A stretch of DNA of 64,000 bases from Sphingomonadales bacterium (GCA_004173185.1 SEFZ01000015.1:1-64000); one strand, 5' to 3'; shown: positions 47,905-56,662, numbered from the stretch's first letter. Notes: generated from the letters alone by a model not told the origin. Numbers and translations: made by a program.

Positions 47905-48738
47905 ATGCTTCCGCTTCTAATCCGCTCGACCAAGTTCCTCATCGGGGGAGCCTTCATCTTCGTGCTCGGCCTCGCGCTGTTCGGCACGGTCAAGGATCTG
48001 GTTACCCAGCCCCAGGCCGAAACCGCCGAACATGCAATGCATAAGCATCCGAAAGAGCTCAAGCTCGCTTCGGATGGCATTCTGGGCAAGTTTGACAACC
48101 AGCAGCTTCAGCGTGGCTTCCAGGTCTACAAGGAAGTCTGCGCGGTCTGCCATTCGCTCAACCTGGCCTCGTTCCGCGAGCTCGGCCAACTCGGTTATTC
48201 CGAGGCCGAGGTGAAGAAGATCGCCAAGGATTGGCCGATCAAGCAGCCGGTTCAGGATCCCAAGGCGGGCACCTGGGGCGAGCGCGACAATCTGCCTTCG
48301 GACCGTTTCCCCAAGGCCTATTACGCAGGCACCGGCAGCCCGCCGGACCTGACGCTGATGGCCAAGGCACGGCATAATGGCGGCGCATATGTCTATTCGC
48401 TGCTCACTGGCTATGACGAGAAGCCTTCGGCCGAAGCGCTGAAGAAATTCCCTGAATTCGCCAAGCCGGCCGAAGGGATGCACTTCAATCCGTACTTCGC
48501 GAACCTGAACCTCTCGATGCCGCCGCCCATCAGCGACGGTCAGGTGACCTATGTCGACGGCACCCGCGCAACCGTGGACCAGATGTCGAAGGACGTTGCG
48601 GCGTTCCTCGTCTGGACCGCCGAGCCGCATGCCCAGTCGCGCAAGATGGCCGGCTTCGCAGTGATCGGCTTCCTGCTCTTCGCAACGGGGCTCGCTTATG
48701 GCGCGTACCGGACCGTCTGGAAGGGCGTGAAGCACTAA
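47905..48738 (+). CDS. petC: Cytochrome c1
   Basis: 277 residues. An N-terminal hydrophobic segment, the heme c motif CAVCHS, and the axial Met region (EGMHFNPYFANLNLSMPPPI) are seen; the C-terminal membrane anchor is AGFAVIGFLLFATGLAYGAY. It has the PDLTLMAKARHNGG segment typical of c1. Ends the bc1 operon, with a strong terminator at 48762. Confidence 0.97.
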   Translation: MLPLLIRSTKFLIGGAFIFVLGLALFGTVKDLVTQPQAETAEHAMHKHPKELKLASDGILGKFDNQQLQRGFQVYKEVCAVCHSLNLASFRELGQLGYSEAEVKKIAKDWPIKQPVQDPKAGTWGERDNLPSDRFPKAYYAGTGSPPDLTLMAKARHNGGAYVYSLLTGYDEKPSAEALKKFPEFAKPAEGMHFNPYFANLNLSMPPPISDGQVTYVDGTRATVDQMSKDVAAFLVWTAEPHAQSRKMAGFAVIGFLLFATGLAYGAYRTVWKGVKH

Positions 48739-48761
48739 GCTTCGGCCACCAGCTGAAACAG

Positions 48762-48790
48762 AAAAGGCCGGGGGAAACCCCGGCCTTTTT
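48762..48790 (+). terminator. Terminator of the bc1 operon
   Basis: 12-bp stem AAAAGGCCGGGG / CCCCGGCCTTTT with a GAAA tetraloop and a T tail. Confidence 0.93.
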
Positions 48791-48832
48791 GGTTTTGCGG
48801 AACCTCCCGCTGGCGGGAGAGGGTTTGGCTAG

Positions 48833-49279
48833 TCAGGCGGGCCGCCGTCCGATCAGGCCGAGCGAGATGAACCCCAGCACCTGCACATCGTCCTGATTGA
48901 ACGTGCGCATCTGGCTGCGGATGCTGCCCATTTCGGGGCGGCTGCGCGAGGGGGTTACTTCCAGCACTTCGGTCTCACAGCGCAGGACGTCGCCCGGATA
49001 GACCGGCTTGAGCCAGCGCAGTTCGTCGATCCCTGCCGCACCCAGGCTCGCCTGTGGGTTGGCCTTCATCTCCTCGACGAACATCGCCATGGTCATCGAG
49101 CAGGTGTGCCAGCCGCTGGCGGCGAGTCGCTTGAAATGCGTCTTGGCCGCTGCCTCATCGGAGAGATGGAAGGGCTGGGGATCGTACTTCTTCGCGAAGT
49201 CGAGCACCTCGTCACGGGTCACTTCATACCGGCCGAAGCTGCGCTTCATGCCAACGGTGATATCATCAAGATAGAGCAT
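48833..49279 (-). CDS. MaoC-like dehydratase
   Basis: 148 residues of the hot-dog fold: YLDDITVGMKRSFGRYEVTR, FAKKYDPQPFHLSDEAAAKT with the hydratase Asp-His pair, LAASGWHTCSMTMAMFVEEM, and the C-terminal EVTPSRSRPEMGSIRSQM. Likely hydrates or dehydrates an enoyl-CoA; the substrate is unknown. The ATG at 49279 begins the homology. Monocistronic, convergent with petC. Confidence 0.9.
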   Translation of the reverse strand: MLYLDDITVGMKRSFGRYEVTRDEVLDFAKKYDPQPFHLSDEAAAKTHFKRLAASGWHTCSMTMAMFVEEMKANPQASLGAAGIDELRWLKPVYPGDVLRCETEVLEVTPSRSRPEMGSIRSQMRTFNQDDVQVLGFISLGLIGRRPA

Positions 49280-49331
49280 GCGATTAGTTTCGGATAGAAA
49301 CTGGTCTCTGGCAAGTCCCAACCAACGATCC

Positions 49332-49374
49332 GTCACTCCGGCCGGGGTGACGAAATGGTTCAGGGCTGAACCAT
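49332..49374. repeat. Short palindromes after the phosphodiesterase gene
   Basis: GTCACTCCGGCCGGGGTGAC (49332-49351), of the GTCACCCCGG family, is followed by an ATGGTTCA / TGAACCAT hairpin (49355-49374) that overlaps the last codons of the phosphodiesterase gene. Confidence 0.65.
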
Positions 49375-50631
49375 CACCCCACGAAACACTGCGTCGCTGC
49401 CATCCTTGCCCGCCGCTGCCGGGAGGCCCAGCAGGTCGCGCAACAGCGGATAGACATCGACATTGTCGAATGCCGGCAGCTTGGCCGGGCGGAACGCGGG
49501 GCCGGTGGCGATGAACAATGCCGCCATCTCGGGCGCCGCATGATCGAAACCGTGATTGCCGCCCACTTCGCCCTGCTTCGGCGCGCGATCGGTGATTTGC
49601 CAGCCGGTTTCGGCGAGGCACAGGATCGGCGGGACGCGGACGTTGCTGCCATAATGGAAGCGCGCCGGGATGTTCTCCTTGCGCCAGCATTCCATATGCG
49701 GGTGCTTGCCGATCAGCGCCTTCTCGACAATGGCCTGCTTGCCCTCGGCGGCGAACAGGCTGGCATAGGGGCCGCTCTCGACGATGCGGACATCGTCCTT
49801 GGCGACATAATCGGTCAGCAGCACCACGCGCTCGCTGCTGGTCTGCGCCATGCCGTGGTCTGATACGATGACAAGGTTGGCGGGCTGGCCGAGTTCATCG
49901 AGCCCTTTCATCAGATCGCCGATCATCGTGTCGACCTCGGCGATCGCATCGGTGGTGCGCTGGTCGCCGGGGCCGAATGTGTGGCCGGCGGTATCGACCG
50001 TGTCGAAATAGAGCGTCAGGAATTGCGGGCGGATCGCCGCCGGGCGCCGCAGCCAATCGATCGTGCCGCGCACGCGCTGCGGGCCGGTGATCATCTGGTT
50101 GAACTGCGCCCAGTCGGTCGGCCGCGTCCCGCCGGTAATGGTATAGGGCCATTCGGAAGCCTTGGTGCCGCCCACCGGCACGTTCGATCCGGGCCAGAAC
50201 ATCGTGCCGGTGCGGATGCCGGCTTTCTCGGCATCCACCCAGATCGGATCGGCGGCGTTCCACCAGAAGGGATCGTCGCTCGCCATGGTGAAGACTTCCT
50301 TGGGGCGGGCCGGGTCTTCCATCTTGTTGGCGGTGATGCCGTTGCGATCGGGGCGCAGGCCAGTGACGAGCGTCCAGTGATTGGGGAAGGTCTTGCTCGG
50401 GAAGCTCGGCCGCATCGGCGCGGTCACGCCCATCGCGGCGAGCTTGGAGAGGTTATGGGTAACCCCGCGCTCCAGATATTCGGGCATGAACCCGTCGATC
50501 GAAATCAGGATCGTGACCGGCGCGCGGACCTCCGCCGCCGGGATCGGCGCGGGGGCTGATACCGGCGCGGTGGCGCAGGCTTGCAGGAGCGCGGCAAGGG
50601 CCGCTGCGGCGAGCTTGGTGGTCAAACGCAT
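49360..50631 (-). CDS. Ectonucleotide pyrophosphatase/phosphodiesterase, lipoprotein
   Basis: 423 residues of the alkaline-phosphatase/NPP superfamily. A lipoprotein signal (AAALAALLQAC) is followed by a Pro/Ala linker, the metal-Asp ILISIDGFMPEY, the nucleophile Thr in FPSKTFPNHWTLVTG, and the second metal site (FDTVDTAGHTFGPGD, IVSDHGMAQ, GNHGFDHAAPEM). Likely outer-membrane or periplasmic; hydrolyses nucleotide or lipid phosphodiesters. Ends next to a palindrome; convergent with none. Confidence 0.92.
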   Translation of the reverse strand: MRLTTKLAAAALAALLQACATAPVSAPAPIPAAEVRAPVTILISIDGFMPEYLERGVTHNLSKLAAMGVTAPMRPSFPSKTFPNHWTLVTGLRPDRNGITANKMEDPARPKEVFTMASDDPFWWNAADPIWVDAEKAGIRTGTMFWPGSNVPVGGTKASEWPYTITGGTRPTDWAQFNQMITGPQRVRGTIDWLRRPAAIRPQFLTLYFDTVDTAGHTFGPGDQRTTDAIAEVDTMIGDLMKGLDELGQPANLVIVSDHGMAQTSSERVVLLTDYVAKDDVRIVESGPYASLFAAEGKQAIVEKALIGKHPHMECWRKENIPARFHYGSNVRVPPILCLAETGWQITDRAPKQGEVGGNHGFDHAAPEMAALFIATGPAFRPAKLPAFDNVDVYPLLRDLLGLPAAAGKDGSDAVFRGVMVQP

Positions 50632-50683
50632 AGCGATGTTCTGACACCGCTTTGTTGCGGACGGAAGTCCTCAGATCAGCGCG

Positions 50684-51439
50684 TCACATCCCGCCCATCG
50701 GACGCACGAGCATCCAAACGGCCATCGCAACCATCATCAGATTCTCGGTCAGGGATACGAAGCCCAGCGGCACGTTGCTCGATCCGCCGACGCATGCGCA
50801 TTTGAGCGCGCGCTTGTCGATATAGACTGCCTTGAACACTGATACCGCGCCGATCCCGCCGATCACCAGCGCCAGCGGGGCGGAAAACCATGTCAGCGCA
50901 CCCGCGGTCATCAGCACGCCCGCAAGACCCTCTGCAAACGGATAGACGTAGCCATAGGGCACCCAGCGCCGGGCCAGCAGATCGTAATTGAGGAACATGG
51001 TCGAGAAGCGCTCGACATCCTGCAGCTTGAGCAGCGCCAGCACGATCATCGAGAAGCTGATGAACCATTCGCCCGCGCGGGTCGTGAACGCGTCGCCCGT
51101 CACCGCGAAGCTTGCCGCCAGCGCCATCAATGCCGTCATCGCGAACAACGCGATCACCGGCGTGTAACTGGTCGCGCCCTCCACGGGCACATTATACCCC
51201 AGGAAGCGGCGCAGATCGTCATGCCCGCCGATGCGCTCGCCCTGAATAAAGGTCTGCGGCGTGGTCTTCACATTATGCTCGGCCTTATAGGCATCGACCT
51301 CGGCGCGCGTCGTCAGCCAGTGATCGTCCACGGCATAGCCATGGCGCTCCAACAGGTACTTGGACTTCACGCCATAGGGGCAGACATGCGCCGGCATGAC
51401 CATGCGATAGAGCGCAGCGCGCTTGGTTTGGGTCGTCAT
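50684..51439 (-). CDS. Glutaredoxin domain fused to a MauE/DoxX-like membrane protein
   Basis: 251 residues. The N-terminal ~85 are a glutaredoxin: HVCPYGVKSKYLLERHGYAV with a CPYG active site and TTPQTFIQGERIGGHDDLRR with the cis-Pro. The rest has four membrane helices of MauE type with a CxC (KCACVGGSSNVPLGFVSL) that could pass electrons. The ATG at 51439 coincides with the predicted transcription start (see operator), suggesting a leaderless message; a GTG at 51445 is an alternative. Divergent MerR gene 43 bp away likely controls it. Confidence 0.85.
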   Translation of the reverse strand: MTTQTKRAALYRMVMPAHVCPYGVKSKYLLERHGYAVDDHWLTTRAEVDAYKAEHNVKTTPQTFIQGERIGGHDDLRRFLGYNVPVEGATSYTPVIALFAMTALMALAASFAVTGDAFTTRAGEWFISFSMIVLALLKLQDVERFSTMFLNYDLLARRWVPYGYVYPFAEGLAGVLMTAGALTWFSAPLALVIGGIGAVSVFKAVYIDKRALKCACVGGSSNVPLGFVSLTENLMMVAMAVWMLVRPMGGM

Positions 51440-51480
51440 GCGCACCTATATAGCCCCAGTACCATAGTACGGAGTCAAGC
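51439..51480 (-). promoter_or_regulatory. MerR-type operator/promoter
   Basis: On the minus strand a -35 TTGACT (51478-51473) is followed by CCGTACTATGGTACTGG, a near-perfect dyad like those of mercury-type MerR promoters. A -10 TATATA (51452-51447) follows after 20 bp. Overlong spacers of 19-20 bp are the hallmark of MerR-activated promoters. It drives the glutaredoxin fusion gene; the MerR gene starts at 51482 on the other strand. Confidence 0.8.
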
Positions 51481-51481
51481 G

Positions 51482-51877
51482 ATGGCCGGGCTGACGATCG
51501 GAAAGCTTGCGGAAGCGGGCGGCGTTGGGGTCGAGACGATCCGCTATTATCAGCGGCGCGGGCTGCTGGAGACTCCCGAGCGCCCCGGGATCTATGCTGG
51601 CGTGCGCCGTTATGGCGATCCGGACGTCCGCCGCCTCCGCTTCATCCGCTCTGCACAGGCCGCAGGGTTCACGCTCGAGCAGATCGGCGAATTGCTCGTG
51701 CTCGACGCCACCGACGATCGTGCCAGCGCCCGCGAACTGGCCATCGAGAGGCTTGCAGCGCTCGATGCGAAGATCGCCGAACTCGATGCCGCGCGCGGGG
51801 CGCTGCGCAAGCTGGCGCAGGAATGCGGCAAGGGCGGGAAGGGGCCTTGCCCGATAATCGCGGCCTTCGAGCGTTAA
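51482..51877 (+). CDS. MerR family transcriptional regulator
   Basis: 131 residues. The winged HTH is LTIGKLAEAGGVGVETIRYY plus YGDPDVRRLRFIRSAQAAGF, followed by a dimerisation helix and a C-terminal CGKGGKGPCPIIAAF that matches the end of mercury MerR. The residues where mercury MerR has its first cysteine are here LDATDDRASA, without Cys. So the sensing chemistry differs; it may sense another thiol-reactive species. Divergent from its likely target. Confidence 0.9.
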   Translation: MAGLTIGKLAEAGGVGVETIRYYQRRGLLETPERPGIYAGVRRYGDPDVRRLRFIRSAQAAGFTLEQIGELLVLDATDDRASARELAIERLAALDAKIAELDAARGALRKLAQECGKGGKGPCPIIAAFER

Positions 51878-51925
51878 GCCTGTGCGCGGGGCAGCGAGCC
51901 GCCCCGCGCATCGTATGTCTCAGGC

Positions 51926-52753
51926 TCAGCCCTGAATGAAGGCGAGCAGGTCAGCGTTGATCACATCGGCATGGGTGGTCGGCATCCCGTGCGGATAGCC
52001 GGGATAGGATTTCAGCACCGCGCCCTTGACGATTTCCGCCGAAAGCTTGCCCGTGGTGGGGAAGGGGACGACCTGATCGTCTTCGCCGTGCATCACCAAG
52101 GTCGGCACGTTGATCGCCTTGAGATCATCGGTGAAGTCGGTTTCCGAAAAGGCCTTGATGCCCAGCGTATGGGCCAGGATGCCGCCTTGCATGCCCTGCC
52201 GCCACCAGTTCAGCCGCACGCCTTCCTTGGCTTCGGCGCCTTCGCGATTGTAGCCGAAGAACGCCATCGTGAAGTCGTAATAGAATTGCGCGCGGTTGGT
52301 CGCGGTCTGCACGCGCAAGCCATCGAACACGTCGATCGGCACGCCGTTCGGGTTGCTCTCGGTCTTGACCATGATCGGGGCGACCGCGCTGATCAGCACC
52401 GCCTTGGATACGCGGCCCGGCTTGGCGCGGGCGACATAATGCGCGACTTCGCCGCCGCCGGTCGAGTGGCCGACATGAACCGCGTCCTTCAGGTCGAGCG
52501 CATCGGTAAGTGCGATCACGTCGGCGACGTAATTGTCCATGTCATGGCCCGTCGCGGTCTGCGACGAGCGGCCATGGCCGCGGCGGTCATGCGCAATCAC
52601 GCGGAAGCCGTGTTCGAGGAAGAACATCATCTGCCCGTCCCAATCGTCGGCGCTCAGCGGCCAGCCATGGTGGAACATGATGACGGGGGCGGTCTTGGGC
52701 CCCCAGTCCTTGTAGAAAATCTCGGTGCCGTCGGTCGTGGTGATCATCGCCAT
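51926..52753 (-). CDS. Alpha/beta hydrolase (non-heme chloroperoxidase/arylesterase type)
   Basis: 275 residues. Oxyanion region FHHGWPLSADDWDGQM, DRRGHGRS, nucleophile Ser in GHSTGGGEVAH, Asp in VMHGEDDQVVPF and His in GYPHGMPTTHADVIN. This pattern is typical of the chloroperoxidase/esterase group. Cytosolic. The upstream intergenic region is AT-rich with palindromes (52807-52849), suggesting specific regulation. Confidence 0.93.
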   Translation of the reverse strand: MAMITTTDGTEIFYKDWGPKTAPVIMFHHGWPLSADDWDGQMMFFLEHGFRVIAHDRRGHGRSSQTATGHDMDNYVADVIALTDALDLKDAVHVGHSTGGGEVAHYVARAKPGRVSKAVLISAVAPIMVKTESNPNGVPIDVFDGLRVQTATNRAQFYYDFTMAFFGYNREGAEAKEGVRLNWWRQGMQGGILAHTLGIKAFSETDFTDDLKAINVPTLVMHGEDDQVVPFPTTGKLSAEIVKGAVLKSYPGYPHGMPTTHADVINADLLAFIQG

Positions 52754-52806
52754 GGTGTGTCTCCCTCTTGGCGAAGCGATTGCTTCGATGGATGGAATTT
52801 ACGCAG

Positions 52807-52849
52807 ACTGATCAGTGAATAAACAGAAACTATGAAACAGGTAGGTTTC
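52807..52849 (-). promoter_or_regulatory. Putative operator upstream of the alpha/beta hydrolase
   Basis: A 10-bp palindrome ACTGATCAGT (52807-52816) and GAAACAGGTAGGTTTC (52834-52849, GAAAC N6 GTTTC), with an extra GAAAC at 52826, lie in an AT-rich stretch 54-96 bp upstream of the hydrolase start. They look like regulator sites; no regulator gene is adjacent. Confidence 0.4.
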
Positions 52850-52914
52850 TATAATTAATCTAATGTATCCTATCCCACGAACCGTACCGGCACCTCGTTG
52901 ACTTGAAACCCGCT

Positions 52915-54012
52915 TTAGCTGTGCAGGAAGTGCATCACGTCGCCGTCATGGACGACATAGGCCTTGCCTTCCGCGCGCAGCTTGCCGGCTTCGCGTGCCT
53001 TGGATTCGCCGCCCAAAGCGACGAAATCATCATAAGCGATGGTCTCGGCGCGGATGAAGCCCTTTTCGAAATCGGTGTGGATCTCGCCGGCGGCATTCGG
53101 GGCGGTGGCGCCCTGATGCACGGTCCAGGCGCGGGCTTCCTTGGGGCCGACGGTAAAGAAGGTCAGCAGGTGGAGCAATTTGTACCCTGCGCGGATCACG
53201 CGGGCGAGGCCGGTTTCCTCAAGGCCCAGCTCGCTCAGGAAATCGCCGCGTTCTTCGGGCGGCATGGTCGCGATTTCGGCTTCGATCGCAGCGGAGACGA
53301 CGACCGCTTCGGCACCCTCGGCAGCAGCCTTGGCGAACACCAGCGCTGAAAGGGCGTTGCCGTTGGCGGCGTCTTCCTCGTTGACGTTGCAGACATAGAG
53401 GACGGGCTTGCCGGTCAGCAGCTGTGCCTGTGCGAAGGCGCGGGCTTCCTCCTCGTCGCGCGGCACGGTCAGCCGTGCGGGCTTGCCTTCGCGCAACAGA
53501 TCGAGCGCCTGGCCGAGCACAGCCGCCACAACCTTGGCGTCCTTGTCGCCCTGCATCGCCTTTTTGGCAGCAGCAGGAACGCGCTTTTCCAGCGATTCCA
53601 GATCGGCGAGCATCAGCTCGGTCTCGACGGTCTCGGCATCCGCGATCGGATCGACCTTGTTGTCGACATGCTGGATGTCGTCATTCTCGAAGCAGCGCAG
53701 CACATGGACGATCGCGTCGACTTCGCGGATGTTGCCGAGGAACTGGTTGCCCAGCCCTTCGCCCTTGCTCGCGCCGCGCACCAGCCCGGCGATGTCGACA
53801 AAGCCGAGCTGCGTCGCGATGATCTTCTGCGAACCGGCGATTTCGGCCAATTTGTCGAGCCGCGCATCCGGCACCGCGACGTTGCCGACATTCGGCTCGA
53901 TCGTGCAGAACGGATAGTTCGCAGCCTGCGCCGCCGCAGTTTCAGTGAGTGCGTTGAAGAGCGTCGATTTGCCGACGTTGGGCAGACCAACGATGCCGCA
54001 GCGGAAACCCAT
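52915..54012 (-). CDS. ychF: Redox-regulated ATPase/GTPase YchF
   Basis: 365-residue Obg-family P-loop protein. G1 is [15 protein letters not shown], the switch region [16 protein letters not shown]3 [19 protein letters not shown], and NVNEED (in place of NKxD) explains the ATP preference known for YchF. The C-terminal TGS-like domain includes [20 protein letters not shown] and [15 protein letters not shown]. The ATG at 54012 begins [10 protein letters not shown] ribosome-associated factor. Confidence 0.97.
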   Translation of the reverse strand: MGFRCGIVGLPNVGKSTLFNALTETAAAQAANYPFCTIEPNVGNVAVPDARLDKLAEIAGSQKIIATQLGFVDIAGLVRGASKGEGLGNQFLGNIREVDAIVHVLRCFENDDIQHVDNKVDPIADAETVETELMLADLESLEKRVPAAAKKAMQGDKDAKVVAAVLGQALDLLREGKPARLTVPRDEEEARAFAQAQLLTGKPVLYVCNVNEEDAANGNALSALVFAKAAAEGAEAVVVSAAIEAEIATMPPEERGDFLSELGLEETGLARVIRAGYKLLHLLTFFTVGPKEARAWTVHQGATAPNAAGEIHTDFEKGFIRAETIAYDDFVALGGESKAREAGKLRAEGKAYVVHDGDVMHFLHS

Positions 54013-54147
54013 GAGTAAAAGCCTGTCAGTGAACGGGAGAAGCGCTGCCCGATAGAGCGTTCTACCTTGCTTTTCCAGCACGATGGTCGCGCATCGCTTG
54101 ACGCACCCCCGTTCATCTGGAGTACAGGGTGGCCAAGCCCTTAGGGG

Positions 54148-54159
54148 TAGTACGTACTA
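54148..54159 (+). promoter_or_regulatory. Perfect palindrome TAGTACGTACTA before the lipoprotein gene
   Basis: A 12-bp perfect palindrome located 14 bp upstream of the ATG at 54174 and preceded by a CCCTTAGGGG half-palindrome. The position near the start suggests an operator or a stalling element; the regulator is unknown. Confidence 0.4.
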
Positions 54160-54173
54160 TCTAGGAGTTGGGA

Positions 54174-55172
54174 ATGATTCGTCGTCATATCTTCATGGGC
54201 GCCGCCGCGGCGACAGTCATGCTTTCTGGTTGCAGCGGGAACGACGCAAGCCCCAGCCCGACGCCGACTCCGACGGTCACGCCGACCCCGACTCCGACTG
54301 CTTCGCCGACCTATGCGGCGTTCCCGCTGGCCGCGGCAGCAGAATTCACCACGATCAACGCGACCACCAGCTTTACGGGTGATGCGGCCACCACGGGCGT
54401 CACGCTCGGCGCGGCAGCAACCGAGCAGCGCACCGATCGCGTTCGCCTCGCGACCAGCAACGTGCCCGCCACCGGCACCTATGTGTTCCGCGAAGTGAAC
54501 GAGGAAACGCGCCTCTGCGTACCGACCGGTCTGGCCTGCACGGCGACGCTGGCGACGCCATCGGCCGCCACGAACACCGAGTTCGTCTTCCGCCTCGACG
54601 ATGCCGCGACTGCGGGCAAGTTCTCGCAGGTTGAGTTCCTCAACAACGTGATCCCGAGCACGGTGACCAACGAAGCGCTGCTCGGCACGCTCACGCGCGT
54701 AAGCTACGGCAATTGGTATCGCGGCGATTCGACAGCGGGTCAGAAGCGCCTCGCTTACACGGTGTTCGGCTATCCGACCGTGCTGACCGATATGCCGACC
54801 ACCGGCACCGTGGCCTATACGTCGCGCGTCGTGGGCCGTGTCGTCGTCGTCACGGGCGCCACCACGGCGATCAACAAGATTGGCGGCACTGCTAACGTCT
54901 CGGTCAATTTCGCGACCGGCGTTGTCGATGTGACGCTCACGCTGACCCAGACTACTTCGGGCGGCGTCACCACGCCTTATGGCACCGTCACCGCGCAGGG
55001 CGCGATCCCGGCGTCGCAGACGCAGTTCACCGGCAGCATCACCGGCGGTCCGCTCACGGGCACGATCGCGGGCGGCTTCTTCGGTTCGCAGGGCAACGAG
55101 ATCGGCATCAGCTTCGCCGGTTCGTCGGCCAATGCCCGCCTCGTCGGGCAGGTCGTCGGCAAGAAGCCCTGA
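54174..55172 (+). CDS. TbpB-like beta-barrel lipoprotein
   Basis: 332 residues. Lipoprotein signal (ATVMLSGC, Cys21), a Pro/Thr linker (SPSPTPTPTVTPTPTPT), then a beta-rich domain with alternating strands ending in a transferrin-binding-protein-like barrel: FTGSITGGPLTGTIAGGFFG and QGNEIGISFAG are the typical end of this family. AGGAG lies 6 nt before the ATG. Surface-exposed ligand binding is likely; sphingomonads use many such solute-binding lipoproteins. Confidence 0.83.
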   Translation: MIRRHIFMGAAAATVMLSGCSGNDASPSPTPTPTVTPTPTPTASPTYAAFPLAAAAEFTTINATTSFTGDAATTGVTLGAAATEQRTDRVRLATSNVPATGTYVFREVNEETRLCVPTGLACTATLATPSAATNTEFVFRLDDAATAGKFSQVEFLNNVIPSTVTNEALLGTLTRVSYGNWYRGDSTAGQKRLAYTVFGYPTVLTDMPTTGTVAYTSRVVGRVVVVTGATTAINKIGGTANVSVNFATGVVDVTLTLTQTTSGGVTTPYGTVTAQGAIPASQTQFTGSITGGPLTGTIAGGFFGSQGNEIGISFAGSSANARLVGQVVGKKP

Positions 55173-55197
55173 TCGGCCGCGCGGGCTCGAAACAACG

Positions 55198-55228
55198 AAA
55201 GGCCCCGGCATCGTCCGGGGCCTTTTTC
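55198..55228 (+). terminator. Terminator after the TbpB-like lipoprotein
   Basis: Stem AAAGGCCCCGG / CCGGGGCCTTT with a 6-nt loop and TTTTT tail. Confidence 0.92.
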
Positions 55229-55231
55229 GTT

Positions 55232-56014
55232 TCAGCCAAACAGCTTCCACAAGGGGTTGGCGGGATCGGCGAGCAGCTTGATCGTCAGCGCGAACGACAT
55301 GACCACCAGCAGCGGCCTTACGCCCTTGCCGCCAAAGCGCAGCGCCAGCCGCGCACCGACCTGATTGCCCAGCACATTGGCGGCCGCCATGCCCATCCCC
55401 AGCGCCCAAAGCACCTTGCCGCCTGCGATCATCGCGGCGAGCGCGGCGATATTGGTGGCGAGGTTGAGCATCTTGGTATTGGCGATCGCGCGGACCAGCC
55501 CCAGCCCGCCGAGCGCGACCAATGCGGTGGTCAGGAACGATCCGGTGCCGGGACCGAAAAACCCGTCGTAAAAGCCGATTCCCGCAACCACTGCGGTCAG
55601 TCTCCGGCGGTTTATCGCGGCGCGGCGATCCACTTCGCTCATCGGCGGCGCGAGCAGGAAGTAAAAGCCCATCGCGATCAGCAGCACCGGCACGAAGGCG
55701 GCGAGGAAGCCGGGCTCGATGAACTGCACGGCGGTCGCCCCCGCTATCGATCCGGCGAACGCGCCGGCAGCGGGCAAGGCGAATTGCCGCACATCGACCT
55801 TGCCCGCGCGCAGGAACGTCCAGAAGGCCGATGCCGTGCCAACCGTCGCCTGGAGCTTGTTGGTCGCCAGCGCGGCGACCGGCGGGACGCCTGCCGCCAT
55901 CAACGCCGGTATCGTCAGCAGGCCGCCGCCGCCGGCCACCGCGTCGATCGCACCCGCCAGAAAGGCTATCGCGATCAGGAACGTCAGCGCCTCGACAGAT
56001 AATTCGAGGGTCAA
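55232..56014 (-). CDS. TauE/SafE family sulfite/organosulfur exporter
   Basis: 260 residues and about eight helices. Family motifs: AGAIDAVAGGGGLLTIPAL, PPVAALATNKLQATVGTASA and GIGFYDGFFGPGTGSFL. The TTG at 56014 overlaps the pth stop (TTGA), giving a hydrophobic N-terminus (TLELSVEALTFLI) as in homologues; no ATG is suitable. So it is coupled to pth. Likely exports sulfite or a similar anion. Confidence 0.88.
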   Translation of the reverse strand: MTLELSVEALTFLIAIAFLAGAIDAVAGGGGLLTIPALMAAGVPPVAALATNKLQATVGTASAFWTFLRAGKVDVRQFALPAAGAFAGSIAGATAVQFIEPGFLAAFVPVLLIAMGFYFLLAPPMSEVDRRAAINRRRLTAVVAGIGFYDGFFGPGTGSFLTTALVALGGLGLVRAIANTKMLNLATNIAALAAMIAGGKVLWALGMGMAAANVLGNQVGARLALRFGGKGVRPLLVVMSFALTIKLLADPANPLWKLFG

Positions 56015-56580
56015 CGCTGCATCCGCATCGCCACATCGTTCATGAAGCGCACATCGTCGCCCGCCGCGAGCCACGGCGCTTCGGCCGCGAGCGCGCCCAG
56101 CATGTCGCTCAGATCCTCAATCTCGGCCTTGGCGTAATTGCCGAGCACATAGCCGGTCACCCGGTCCTTATGCCCCGGATGGCCGATGCCGAGCCGAACG
56201 CGGCGGAAGTCGGGGCCGATATGGGCGTCGGTCGAGCGCAGGCCGTTATGCCCCGCGGTGCCGCCGCCGATCTTCACTTTCACCTTGAACGGCGCGAGAT
56301 CGAGCTCGTCGTGGAAGATCGTCACATCGGCGGGGGTAAGCTTGTAGAAGTCCAGCGCGGCGCGCACCGCACGGCCGCTCTCGTTCATGAACGTCGCGGG
56401 CTTGAGCAGGATCAGCTTCTCGCCACCGATCCGCCCTTCGCGCGTCCATCCCTGGAACTGCTTCTTCTCCGGCGTGAAGCCATGTACCTCGGCAATGGCG
56501 TCGAGCACCATGAAGCCCACATTGTGGCGCTGCATCGCATATGTCGGCCCCGGATTGCCCAGCCCCACCCACAATTGCAT
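56011..56580 (-). CDS. pth: Peptidyl-tRNA hydrolase
   Basis: 189 residues. MQLWVGLGNPGPTYAMQRHNVGF with the catalytic His, LLKPATFMNESGRAV, FHDELDLAPFKVKVKIGGGT and GHNGLRSTDAHIG are all present. The ATG at 56580 starts the homology. A terminator-like hairpin separates it from rplY. The end is coupled to the TauE gene. Confidence 0.97.
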   Translation of the reverse strand: MQLWVGLGNPGPTYAMQRHNVGFMVLDAIAEVHGFTPEKKQFQGWTREGRIGGEKLILLKPATFMNESGRAVRAALDFYKLTPADVTIFHDELDLAPFKVKVKIGGGTAGHNGLRSTDAHIGPDFRRVRLGIGHPGHKDRVTGYVLGNYAKAEIEDLSDMLGALAAEAPWLAAGDDVRFMNDVAMRMQR

Positions 56581-56598
56581 CGCACATATCCCAAAAAC

Positions 56599-56638
56599 AA
56601 AATCGCCCCCGAGCCCTAGGGCGCGGAGGCGATTTTTT
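56599..56638 (-). terminator. Terminator between rplY and pth
   Basis: AAAATCGCC / GGCGATTTT stem with a 20-nt inner part containing GCCCTAGGGC; on the minus strand followed by GTTTTTGGG. It ends rplY and may leave part of the transcription to pth. Confidence 0.8.
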
Positions 56639-56662
56639 GAACCGTGAAGTTCGACTTGAGGC

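Noticed and set aside
54141..56036. 631-codon minus-strand open frame spanning the lipoprotein and TauE genes
   Set aside because: It crosses a strong terminator and two genes with clear family motifs; composition is almost entirely Arg/Gly/Asp.
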